Origin: Clostridiales bacterium
GTDB lineage: Bacteria > Bacillota > Clostridia > Christensenellales > Aristaeellaceae
NCBI GenBank assembly: GCA_004556985.1
Contig: SFFC01000044.1
Location: forward strand, 1 to 16,838
Direction of reading: 5' to 3'
Length of the DNA stretch: 16,838 nt
Part shown: piece by piece, positions 8,277-14,079 of the stretch
Layout of the letters: the number at the start of each line of letters is the position of its first letter
Position numbering within the stretch: position 1 is the stretch's first letter
Position numbers and translations under genes: made by a program
Notes under the pieces: generated by a model
Database searches by the model: none
What the model was told of the DNA's origin: nothing
What the model saw: the letters and a program-made list of their open reading frames with translations, nothing else

Positions 8277-8285
8277 CCGTATACA
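8271..8285. promoter_or_regulatory. Possible operator overlapping the YfcC promoter -35
   Basis: TGTAAACCGTATACA is an imperfect palindrome (12 of 14 flanking positions symmetric) that covers the -35 hexamer. A perfect TGTACA palindrome (8250-8255) touches the -10, and another TATACA half-site lies at 8314-8319. Such TGTAtAC-type sites are typical of GntR- or TetR-class repressors, but no such regulator gene is in the window. Confidence 0.35.
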
Positions 8286-8401
8286 TCATTTTTTCCCGTG
8301 CTTTTCAGGCACATATACAAATAATATGAATGATTATCCGTTTCGAACGTCAAATAAGGCCCGTCCGAATCCCGCACGCCCCGCGGCCCCCGCACAAAGC
8401 A

Positions 8402-8436
8402 GGAGGCGGCACCCGGCCCTGCCGGATGTCGCCTCC
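8402..8436 (-). terminator. Hairpin after the small FMN-type gene
   Basis: A strong stem: GGAGGCGGCA pairs with TGTCGCCTCC (one G-T pair), with a CGGC/GCCG core inside. On the minus strand only an imperfect T-stretch (TGCTTTGTG) follows; on the plus strand the hairpin is followed, after a short gap, by seven Ts. It most likely ends the transcript of the gene stopping at 8477 and may act in both directions. Confidence 0.6.
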
Positions 8437-8476
8437 CGATTCTGTTTTTTTGCGGATTATTCCGGGGTTTTGGGAA

Positions 8477-8989
8477 TTACTTCGCCGCGGCGGCAGCCTT
8501 CGCCAGCGCAGCGAGCTGATCGGAGATATGCACGGTGCAGCCGCTGACCAGGTCGGCGTCGGTCGCCACGCCCGCCTCCAGGGTCATGCCGGTGACCTCC
8601 TCAACGGTCTTGCCGATGCACCAGGCCTCCAGGGCCTCCATCTGCGCGTCATACTCCTTGCCGATGGGGGAATACTTGCCCATGCCGTAGCCCTCGCCGA
8701 GCTCCTTCTTGCTCAGGGGCGCCATGGTAGCCTCGCAGGTCAGCGCGCCGGCCGCGTCGAAGGTGCCCTTGCTCTGCACGACGTCGAAGCTGATGGAGGT
8801 GATCTTGCCCTCCTCGTCGATCGTCACGGCGCACACGGTGGTGTCGACCTCGACGGAGCCAGCCGCGTCGGCGGTGGCGGCAGCGCAGGAGACGGCAGTC
8901 ACGGTGCCCACGCCGGTGGCGGCAAGCGCGCCGGTCGCGACGGTCAGCAGCAGCGCAGCGAGGACGATAGCAGAAAGAATCTTCTTCAT
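8477..8989 (-). CDS. Small secreted FMN-binding-like protein (SGCT motif)
   Basis: A 170-aa exported protein. Seen: a clear Sec signal peptide, MKKILSAIVLAALLLTVATGALA (residues 1-23), no lipobox and no membrane anchor. The mature part has a beta-rich N-terminal half ('VDTTVCAVTIDEEGKITSIS') and a helical segment ('YSPIGKEYDAQMEALEAWCIGKTVEEV'). Near the C-terminus is 'DADLVSGCTVHI', with Thr152 at the place where FMN-binding domains have the (S/T)GA(T/S) threonine that ApbE links to FMN. The A-to-C change is unusual. The ATG at 8989 has AAGGA 8-9 nt upstream, and the signal peptide begins exactly there. It is preceded by promoter box A. Whether it really carries flavin is unproven; it could be a diverged member that has lost the cofactor. 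Confidence 0.72.
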   Translation of the reverse strand: MKKILSAIVLAALLLTVATGALAATGVGTVTAVSCAAATADAAGSVEVDTTVCAVTIDEEGKITSISFDVVQSKGTFDAAGALTCEATMAPLSKKELGEGYGMGKYSPIGKEYDAQMEALEAWCIGKTVEEVTGMTLEAGVATDADLVSGCTVHISDQLAALAKAAAAAK

Positions 8990-9065
8990 GGTGTCTTTTC
9001 CTTTCTTTCCATTTGGAGTCGTATCCCGGCGGCCTCCCGTTTGAAGCCGCCTGCCGATTGCTCGC

Positions 9066-9101
9066 ATTATAGGCGACACTTATGTCAAAAGTGTGGTTTT
9101 T
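9066..9101 (-). promoter_or_regulatory. Promoter A with shared regulator box
   Basis: Minus strand: the box CCACACTTTTG (9086-9096, preceded by AAAAA), then exactly 14 nt, then TATAAT (9066-9071). The second half-site reads ACATA, 11 bp after CCACA. The box takes the place of a -35 hexamer. ACACTT and AAGTGT also form a local 6-bp inverted repeat here only. The start codon is at 8989, giving a leader of about 70 nt. Confidence 0.75.
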
Positions 9102-9172
9102 TTACAGTAATTTCTCCCAATCGGCATTTTTCGATTCCATTTCGGAAATTGAGAGGCGGAGTTTGCGGCAAA

Positions 9173-9201
9173 CGGAAAGAAGGCTCCCGGACGGGAGCCT
9201 T
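9173..9201 (-). terminator. Terminator of the 171-aa FMN-type gene
   Basis: AAGGCTCCCG and CGGGAGCCTT form a perfect inverted repeat (9180-9201), followed on the minus strand by CTTTCCGTTT. It lies 15 bp after the stop at 9217. The T-run is interrupted, but the stem is strong. Confidence 0.75.
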
Positions 9202-9216
9202 CAGGCCATTTGAGAT

Positions 9217-9732
9217 TTACTGCGCAGCCTTCGCAGCCTCGATCAGGCCATTCACATAGCCCAGCGTATCCACCAGCGTGCAGCCGGAGACGACGTCGAC
9301 CATTTCCTCAGCGGTCTTGCCCTCGACGCAAGCCTCGAGCTCGGCGACGGTCTTGCCGGTCACAAAGGCCTCGATGGCGGCATAGTTCGCGTCGAGCGCG
9401 ACGGTGGAGCCGGCCTTCTCGGCCATGTTCGCGCTGTACTGCTCGGCGTTGACCTTCTTGGAGGCCAGCACCTTGCCCTCGGGATAGCTCTCGCCGAAGC
9501 CGGCGTCGCTGTTGGGCACGCCCACGCTCGTGTCGGCGGCCATGAACTGGAACTCGTCGATGTAGGCGTCGGCGATCACGCCGTCCTGCATCGCGACGGT
9601 CAGCACCGCGAAGCACTTCGTGCCATGCGCGGCATACTCAACCTGGCCGATCTTGACGCCCTCGGCCATCGCCGGGATCACGAGGCACAGCAGCAGCGCC
9701 GCCAGCACAGCGGCAGAAAGGATTTTCTTCAT
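9217..9732 (-). CDS. Small secreted FMN-binding protein (SGCT motif)
   Basis: A 171-aa exported protein. Seen: signal peptide MKKILSAAVLAALLLCLVIPAMA (1-23), almost the same as in the downstream gene; 'KCFAVLTVAMQDGVIADAYIDEFQF' (40-64), typical of the FMN-binding fold; 'GVPNSDAGFGESYPEGKVLASKK' (71-93); 'YSANMAEKAGSTVALDANYAAIEAFVTGKT'; and the C-terminal motif 'VDVVSGCTLVDTLGYV' with Thr152. In relatives I recall, this motif reads SGAT, the ApbE flavinylation site; here Ala is Cys. The ATG at 9732 has AAAGGAG 8 nt upstream; a longer start at 9753 would break the signal peptide. It has its own copy of the shared promoter box. It probably acts as an extracytoplasmic flavin-dependent electron carrier (inference). 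Confidence 0.8.
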   Translation of the reverse strand: MKKILSAAVLAALLLCLVIPAMAEGVKIGQVEYAAHGTKCFAVLTVAMQDGVIADAYIDEFQFMAADTSVGVPNSDAGFGESYPEGKVLASKKVNAEQYSANMAEKAGSTVALDANYAAIEAFVTGKTVAELEACVEGKTAEEMVDVVSGCTLVDTLGYVNGLIEAAKAAQ

Positions 9733-9796
9733 GATTTCTTCTCCTTTTTCCACTCACCCCTCCGCCCCGCACAGGGGGCCTTGGAGCTTTTTTTCC

Positions 9797-9832
9797 ATTG
9801 TAACGGAGGTTTGTGGCAAAAGTGTGGTTTTT
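9797..9832 (-). promoter_or_regulatory. Promoter B with shared regulator box
   Basis: Minus strand: the box CCACACTTTTG (9817-9827, preceded by AAAAA), 14 nt, then TACAAT (9797-9802). The second half-site CCACA follows the first CCACA at exactly 11 bp, a perfect direct repeat. The start codon is at 9732. Confidence 0.78.
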
Positions 9833-9872
9833 AGGCGATTCTTAAAAGAAACATGATTTATTTATTCGCCAA

Positions 9873-10682
9873 TCAGTCAATTCTGTAGGTGTGCCGCCCC
9901 AGCCCGTCCCAGATGGCGGAGATGACCTTCGGCGCGCGCAGCGTCGCGCCGCTGGAGACGTCCGTATCCGCGACGATCTCACCGGGCAGGTAGAGATCGT
10001 TCACGCTGGCAATCGGCCGGTTGACCAGATACCCGATCAGCTCCTCGAACTGCGCGGCAACCTGGCGCACGGCATCGGGCGCCTCCTCGCTCAGGTAGTC
10101 CTCATTCTTATAGGAAAGCGTGCGGTAGTGGATCTCTGTGAAGCAGTTGTCCTCGACGGTGAATTCCAGTGCGACCTGCTCGCCGCCATCCTCCATGTAG
10201 GAGCCGCGGTAGACGCCGTCCGCATAGGGCTCGGCCGCGGGCAGCTTCGTCGTGTCGACCAGCTTGTAGGGATGGCGGTTGAGCCCGTCCCAGAGCGCGG
10301 AGATCAGCTTGGAGGACTGCATCGTCGCCGTCGTGACCGCGTCGACATCCTCGACGATGTCGTAAGGGTTGTACAGGTCGTCGATCGCGTCGACGCCCTT
10401 GCCGATCAGGTAGTCCGCCAGCTGGCGGTACTGGTCAAGCGTCGCCTTCTGCGCGTCGCTTGCGTCCTCGCTCATGTAGTTGCCGTCCTTGTATTTGACG
10501 CCGCGGTAGATGATGGAGTCGAACACGCCGTCGCGCAGCTCAAACTGGATCGCGATCTGCTCGATGCCGCCATCATAATAGAAGCCGCGGTAGATGCCGT
10601 CGGAATAGATTGCCTCGCCGGATGCCGCCGCGCCGCCCATCAGCGCGCAGGTCAGGAGCACAGATACCCAAAAAAGCCTCAT
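9873..10682 (-). CDS. Secreted protein with two FMN-binding repeats
   Basis: A 269-aa exported protein. Seen: signal peptide at residues 1 to about 21 (MRLFWVSVLLTCALMGGAAA), then two homologous repeats. Repeat 1 (about 25-138) runs from 'YSDGIYRGFYYDGGIEQIAI' to 'DAVTTATMQSSKLISALWDGLNRH'. Repeat 2 (about 153-266) runs from 'YADGVYRGSYMEDGGEQVAL' to 'DVSSGATLRAPKVISAIWDGLGRH'. Repeat 2 holds an intact flavinylation motif SGAT (Thr247); in repeat 1 the same place reads TTAT (Thr120), with the glycine replaced. FMN-binding domains of this sort receive covalent FMN from ApbE outside the membrane; no apbE gene is in the window. The ATG at 10682 has GGGAGGAGGG 8 nt upstream. No lipobox at a normal position and no cell-wall anchor is evident. 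Confidence 0.86.
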   Translation of the reverse strand: MRLFWVSVLLTCALMGGAAASGEAIYSDGIYRGFYYDGGIEQIAIQFELRDGVFDSIIYRGVKYKDGNYMSEDASDAQKATLDQYRQLADYLIGKGVDAIDDLYNPYDIVEDVDAVTTATMQSSKLISALWDGLNRHPYKLVDTTKLPAAEPYADGVYRGSYMEDGGEQVALEFTVEDNCFTEIHYRTLSYKNEDYLSEEAPDAVRQVAAQFEELIGYLVNRPIASVNDLYLPGEIVADTDVSSGATLRAPKVISAIWDGLGRHTYRID

Positions 10683-10713
10683 CAAACAAGCCCTCCTCCC
10701 GGATGGTCTCTTC

Positions 10714-10749
10714 AGTGTATCGATCAATTATGGCAAAAGTGTGGCTTTT
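10714..10749 (-). promoter_or_regulatory. Promoter C with shared regulator box
   Basis: Minus strand: the box CCACACTTTTG (10734-10744, preceded by AAAAAG), 14 nt, then TACACT (10714-10719). The second half-site is CCATA, 11 bp after CCACA. It faces away from the response-regulator promoter, whose -35 begins 36 bp further on, so the same site might also feed back on the regulator genes. Confidence 0.72.
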
Positions 10750-10779
10750 TGGGCGCTTTCCCGAAATTCCCAATCAAAA

Positions 10780-10808
10780 TTGACAATCCCGCGCAAACCC
10801 CCTACAAT
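10780..10808 (+). promoter_or_regulatory. Promoter of the two-component system
   Basis: TTGACA (10780-10785), a 17-bp spacer and TACAAT (10803-10808). This is near consensus and gives a leader of about 145 nt before the response regulator. The leader is GC-rich and I see no known riboswitch in it. Confidence 0.87.
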
Positions 10809-10959
10809 GACATTGCCAGTCCGGGCCTTTTGTCCGCAGCCGGGCGCACAAAGCCGCCCCGGCCCGGGAAGGATAGGAAAGCCCGTCCCCTTGCTCAAAA
10901 CCCTGGCCGGCGGCCCGGCGTGCCCGGCGCCCGCCCCTCAGGAAACGGAGGCCTTGCGC

Positions 10960-11643
10960 ATGAACCCGATTCTCGTCGTCGACGACAACGAACAGATCCT
11001 CGAAATCCTGACCCGGTATATCAAGGCCGAGGGCTGGACCTGCCTTCCCGCGCGCAGCGGCGAGGAGGCGCTCTCCCTCTTTGATGCCGCCGCGCCCGCG
11101 CTGATCCTGCTGGACATCATGCTCCCGGGCATCGACGGCCTGGAGATCTGCCGGCGCATCCGCAGCGTGTCGAGCGTGCCCATTCTGATGATCACCGCAC
11201 GCGATGAGGACGCCGACCGCATCCTCGGCCTGGACATCGGCGCGGACGACTACATCGTCAAGCCGTTCTCGCCCGGCGAGGTCATGGCGCGCATCCGCGC
11301 CGTGCTGCGCCGCCTGCCCGCCGCCTCGGCGGATGAGACGCTCGTCATCGGCACGCTCTCGATCCATCTGCCCTCGCTGAGCGTCTCGCTGGACGGACAC
11401 AAGCTGAATCTCACGCGCCGGGAGATCGAGCTGCTCTACACGCTCGCCTCCTCCCCGGGGCGCGTGTTCACGCGCGACAACCTGCTCACGCTCGTCTGGG
11501 GCTACGAGCACGTGGGCAACTATCGCGCCGTCGACTCCCACATCAAGCGCCTGCGCCAGAAGCTGGACGCCTATCCGCACGACTTCTTCACCATCGCGAC
11601 AGTCTGGGGCGTCGGCTACAAGTTCGAGAGGACGCTGCCATGA
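10960..11643 (+). CDS. OmpR/PhoB-family response regulator
   Basis: A 227-aa cytosolic transcription factor. Seen: receiver domain (1-115) with the acidic pair Asp8-Asp9, phospho-acceptor Asp52 ('LLDIML'), Thr79 and Lys101 ('VKPF'); then a winged-helix DNA-binding domain (about 130-225) with 'LTRREIELLYTLASSPGRVFTR', 'VWGYEHVGNYRAVDSHIKRLRQK' and 'ATVWGVGYKFE'. The ATG at 10960 is chosen for its GGAGG 8 nt upstream and because the receiver begins at once; an earlier in-frame ATG would add a proline-rich run with no homology. It overlaps the histidine kinase gene as ATGA. Proteins of this family bind direct repeats at 11-bp spacing, which is what the three boxes upstream of the FMN-type genes show; that it binds them is inference. 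Confidence 0.95.
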   Translation: MNPILVVDDNEQILEILTRYIKAEGWTCLPARSGEEALSLFDAAAPALILLDIMLPGIDGLEICRRIRSVSSVPILMITARDEDADRILGLDIGADDYIVKPFSPGEVMARIRAVLRRLPAASADETLVIGTLSIHLPSLSVSLDGHKLNLTRREIELLYTLASSPGRVFTRDNLLTLVWGYEHVGNYRAVDSHIKRLRQKLDAYPHDFFTIATVWGVGYKFERTLP

Positions 11644-13112
11644 CGGAGCGCATCAAGCCTCGGCGCTCCATAACGGTTCGCCTCTTCTGCCTCTTCGCGC
11701 TGCTGCTCATCGCCTTCACGATCATCCTGAACCTGCTCTACACGGCGCTCATGCGCCGGCAGATGATCACGCATTACAGCCAGGCGATGCAGCGCAACGC
11801 CTACGCCATCTCGCAGAATCTCTCCGAGCTGATCGCACCGTCGAGCTACGAGTCGCTCGACGACACGCGCTTCATCGTCAGTGAAGATACGCTCGCGCCC
11901 TACATGGCGCTCATTGAGCAGATCACAAGCTGCAACGTCTACCTGATCGACACGAGCCACAACGTCACCGGCTATTTCGACGGCGTCGTGCAGAAGCTGG
12001 CCAATCCGCTCCTGCCCGCCTACATCGAGCAGACCATTGCGCTGGGGTTCATGGGCAAGACGCCCTTCATCCAGGCGGAGGACGGCGGCGAGACGCATCT
12101 GACGGCCTGCATGCCGATCATGAACGCGCAGAGCCGCGTGCTCGGCGTCGTGCTGCTGGAATCGACGCTGCGCGAGATGGGCTTCACGCAGGCGCCCAAC
12201 CGAACCTCCCTGTTTGTCAGCTGCGCTGCGGCGTTCCTGCTCTCCGCGCTGCTGGCGATCGTCTTCTCCCATCAGTTTACGCGGCCGATCTCCTCGCTGC
12301 AGAAGGTCGCGCTGGAGCTGGCGGGCGGCCGCTACGAGACGCGTACCCGCGTCCGGCAGAAGGACGAGATCGGCTCGCTCGCCCGCTCGATGGACATCCT
12401 CGCCGAGCGGCTCGAGGAATCCCGCCGCCGCGACGAGCAGCTGCGCAGCCAGCAGCAAGCGTTCTTCTCCAACATCTCCCACGAGCTCAAGACCCCGGTG
12501 ACGGTCATCCGCGGCTCGCTTGAGGCGCTCAGCGACGGCGTCATTTCGGATGAAAAGAGCGTGCGCGCCTATTACGCGCAGATGATCGAGGAGAGCCGCT
12601 GGCTCCAGCGCCTGATTCAGGATCTGCTGGAGCTCTCCCGGCTGCAGAGCCTCGAGTTTTCGCTCACGATGGCCGATCTCGACCTGTGCGAGCTGCTGGG
12701 CGACGTGGCGATGAGCGCCAACGCGCTGTGCGAGCGCAAGGGCATCCTCTTCTCCTGCGAGGAGCCCGACCGCGCCTATCCCTTCCGCGGCGATTACACC
12801 CGCCTGCGCCAGATGCTCCTCGCCGTCGTGGACAACGCCGTCAAATACACGCCGCCCGGCCGGCATATCCGCCTCTTCATCCAGGGCGAGCAGCCGGAGA
12901 TTCTCGTCTCCGACGAGGGCACAGGCATCGCCGCGCAGGAGCTGCCGCACATCTTCGACCGCTTCCATCGCACCCGCGATACCTCCCGCGACAGCACAGG
13001 CCTCGGCCTGGCCATCGTCCAGGAGATCGCCCGGCGTCACGCCATCGAAATCGACGTCCGCAGCGAGGAGGGCAAGGGCACAACCTTCATCTTCCGCTTT
13101 CCGAAAGCCTGA
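11640..13112 (+). CDS. Sensor histidine kinase
   Basis: A 490-aa membrane kinase, partner of the response regulator just upstream (ATGA overlap). Seen: TM1 at about 14-36; an extracytoplasmic sensor region 37-187 with a Cache/PAS-like stretch ('CNVYLIDTSHNVTGYFDG'); TM2 at about 190-212; HAMP to about 266 ('FTRPISSL ... KDEIGSLARSMD'); HisKA with His281 in 'SNISHELKTPV'; and HATPase with the N box 'VVDNAVKYTP' (Asn399), G1 'DEGTGI' (425-430), F box 'FDRFHR' and G2 'STGLGLAIV' (452-460). All catalytic parts are present, so it should be active. The ligand is unknown; a signal outside the membrane fits the exported flavoproteins encoded next door (inference). Confidence 0.95.
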   Translation: MTERIKPRRSITVRLFCLFALLLIAFTIILNLLYTALMRRQMITHYSQAMQRNAYAISQNLSELIAPSSYESLDDTRFIVSEDTLAPYMALIEQITSCNVYLIDTSHNVTGYFDGVVQKLANPLLPAYIEQTIALGFMGKTPFIQAEDGGETHLTACMPIMNAQSRVLGVVLLESTLREMGFTQAPNRTSLFVSCAAAFLLSALLAIVFSHQFTRPISSLQKVALELAGGRYETRTRVRQKDEIGSLARSMDILAERLEESRRRDEQLRSQQQAFFSNISHELKTPVTVIRGSLEALSDGVISDEKSVRAYYAQMIEESRWLQRLIQDLLELSRLQSLEFSLTMADLDLCELLGDVAMSANALCERKGILFSCEEPDRAYPFRGDYTRLRQMLLAVVDNAVKYTPPGRHIRLFIQGEQPEILVSDEGTGIAAQELPHIFDRFHRTRDTSRDSTGLGLAIVQEIARRHAIEIDVRSEEGKGTTFIFRFPKA

Positions 13113-13120
13113 TTGCCAAG

Positions 13121-13156
13121 CGGGAACGGCGCGCCTCACGCCGTTCCCGGTTTTTT
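13121..13156 (+). terminator. Terminator of the two-component operon
   Basis: A perfect 11-bp stem, CGGGAACGGCG (13121-13131) with CGCCGTTCCCG (13139-13149), a 7-nt loop, then G and six Ts. It lies 8 bp after the kinase stop codon. Confidence 0.95.
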
Positions 13157-13168
13157 CAAATTCGGGGG

Positions 13169-13197
13169 TTGACTTTCTCCCCTATGCATGCTATAAT
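13169..13197 (+). promoter_or_regulatory. Promoter of tRNA-Val
   Basis: TTGACT (13169-13174), a 17-bp spacer and TATAAT (13192-13197), 21 bp upstream of the tRNA 5' end. Confidence 0.88.
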
Positions 13198-13218
13198 CTA
13201 TTCTGTTCTCAGCGATAC

Positions 13219-13294
13219 GGTCTGTTGGCTCAGTTGGTAGAGCACATCGTTCACATCGATGGGGTCACTGGTTCGAGTCCAGTACAGACCACCA
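13219..13294 (+). tRNA. tRNA-Val (anticodon CAC)
   Basis: A 76-nt cloverleaf. Acceptor GGTCTGT/ACAGACC, D-arm GCTC...GAGC, anticodon stem CATCG/CGATG with loop TTCACAT (anticodon CAC, codon GTG), a 5-nt variable loop, T-arm ACTGG-TTCGAGT-CCAGT, discriminator A and encoded CCA (13292-13294). A dedicated CAC valine tRNA suits a GC-rich genome with many GTG codons. Confidence 0.95.
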
Positions 13295-13298
13295 ATAG

Positions 13299-13322
13299 CC
13301 ACCCTTCATGGGTGGTTTTTTT
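13299..13322 (+). terminator. Terminator of tRNA-Val
   Basis: CCACCC-TTCAT-GGGTGG followed by seven Ts, 4 bp after the encoded CCA. Confidence 0.93.
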
Positions 13323-13589
13323 GTTCCCTTCTCCAAATCCTGTCCGTTGCCGCGTCACGCTTCACATCGATGGAGGTTGACCGCAGGCCGTTCTGTCAAG
13401 CTCATGCGCAGCGCGTGCCCATTTTCCTTTTTCAAAAAAGGCATACAGCGGCAAAAACGCGCATAGTTTGCACGAAAAAGAGAAAGAAATAACGAAACTC
13501 TGATGGCCAGCGGCCGCCCTTCCTTCCGCCCGCTCTGTGCGCTCCGGCGTATCCGTCGATGCCGGAGGCGAAGCCGGCTCCTGAAAGGC
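13323..13589. other. Gap without recognisable gene
   Basis: This stretch lies between the tRNA-Val terminator and the terminator of the opposite tRNA pair. Open frames here are short, lack ribosome binding sites and have compositions unlike the neighbouring genes. The only feature noted is TTCACATCGATGG (13361-13373), an exact copy of the anticodon-arm segment of tRNA-Val (13250-13262). Confidence 0.6.
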
Positions 13590-13624
13590 AAAAAAAGAAA
13601 GCCCGGAAAGATTTCCGAGCCTTT
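13590..13624 (-). terminator. Terminator of the tRNA-fMet/Met transcript
   Basis: On the minus strand GCTCGGAAA pairs with TTTCCGGGC (one G-U), followed by TTTCTTTTTTT. It begins 5 bp beyond the CCA end of tRNA-Met. Confidence 0.9.
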
Positions 13625-13628
13625 TCTT

Positions 13629-13705
13629 TGGTAGCGGCAATGTGATTCGAACACATGACACTTCGGGTATGAACCGAATGCTCTGGCCAGCTGAGCTATG
13701 CCGCC
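13629..13705 (-). tRNA. tRNA-Met, elongator (anticodon CAT)
   Basis: 77 nt. Acceptor GGCGGCA/TGCCGCT (G1-U72, as in Bacillus elongator tRNA-Met), D-arm GCTC-AGCTGGCCA-GAGC, anticodon stem TTCGG/CCGAA with loop TTCATAC (CAT), T-arm ATGTG-TTCGAAT-CACAT, A73 and encoded CCA. The overall match to elongator Met argues against a lysidine-modified Ile tRNA. Confidence 0.92.
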
Positions 13706-13708
13706 TTA

Positions 13709-13785
<77 letters not shown>

Positions 13786-13813
13786 ATGCAGCGTCGTTCT
13801 AACGACAAGAGCT

Positions 13814-13842
13814 ATTATAGCGCAAAACAGTGCGTCTGTCAA
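13814..13842 (-). promoter_or_regulatory. Consensus promoter of the tRNA-fMet/Met pair
   Basis: Minus strand TTGACA (13837-13842), a 17-bp spacer and TATAAT (13814-13819): a perfect consensus promoter, as expected for a strong stable-RNA unit. The start point lies about 22 bp before tRNA-fMet. A 10-bp inverted repeat (AAGAGCTATT 13807-13816, AATAGCTCTT 13841-13850) brackets it. Confidence 0.93.
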
Positions 13843-13889
13843 TAGCTCTTTCAAATTTTTTTCCGCTCCTCCGCCTCCCGCTTTTACCC

Positions 13890-13918
13890 TTGCGCAATTC
13901 CTCCTTCTGTGCTATAAT
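13890..13918 (+). promoter_or_regulatory. Promoter of queT
   Basis: TTGCGC (13890-13895, weak), a 17-bp spacer and TATAAT (13913-13918). Transcription would start near 13924, right at the 5' edge of the structured leader. Confidence 0.75.
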
Positions 13919-13923
13919 GCAAA

Positions 13924-14024
13924 GCGACAACCGAATGGACTGTTCGAAACCATCCAGTCCTTAAACAAAACTATGGGCCGGGAATGCGCGCTGCGCCTTC
14001 CCATGCGGCCTTGTGCCGCTTTTT
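13924..14024 (+). promoter_or_regulatory. Probable preQ1-class riboswitch in the queT leader
   Basis: Seen: stem GGACTG/CAGTCC (13937-13942, 13955-13960) with the 12-nt loop TTCGAAACCATC; an A-rich strand TTAAACAAAAC (13961-13971); then ATGG (13973-13976), able to pair with CCAT of the loop (13950-13953). Together these form an H-type pseudoknot. The layout resembles preQ1-I aptamers (Thermoanaerobacter: CTGGG stem, then TTAACAAAACAAGG). Downstream, GGCC (13976-13979) can pair with GGCC (14007-14010) as an antiterminator, against the terminator GCGGC-CTTGT-GCCGC plus five Ts (14005-14024). Known: queT genes are often under preQ1 riboswitches. The P2 pairing differs from textbook preQ1-I, so the class (I, III or a variant) is open. 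Confidence 0.6.
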
Positions 14025-14028
14025 CTTT
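14005..14028 (+). terminator. Leader terminator ahead of queT
   Basis: GCGGC (14005-14009), loop CTTGT, GCCGC (14015-14019), then TTTTTCTTT. It lies about 55 bp before the queT start codon, inside the leader, so it should act as an attenuator rather than end a gene. Confidence 0.72.
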
Positions 14029-14079
14029 GGCTTGTCTGTTTTGCCGCGGTTGAGCAAAATGACAAAGGAGACTTTTCCC

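Noticed and set aside
9085..9090. TTGACA-like hexamer within promoter A, considered as the -35
   Set aside because: It is only 11 nt from the TATAAT, far from the needed 16-18, and the other two copies of the box read TTGCCA there. The conserved box, not this hexamer, is the shared element.
11616..13139. A 507-codon open frame opposite the histidine kinase
   Set aside because: The kinase on the plus strand has every catalytic box; the reverse frame has none and covers the kinase terminator.
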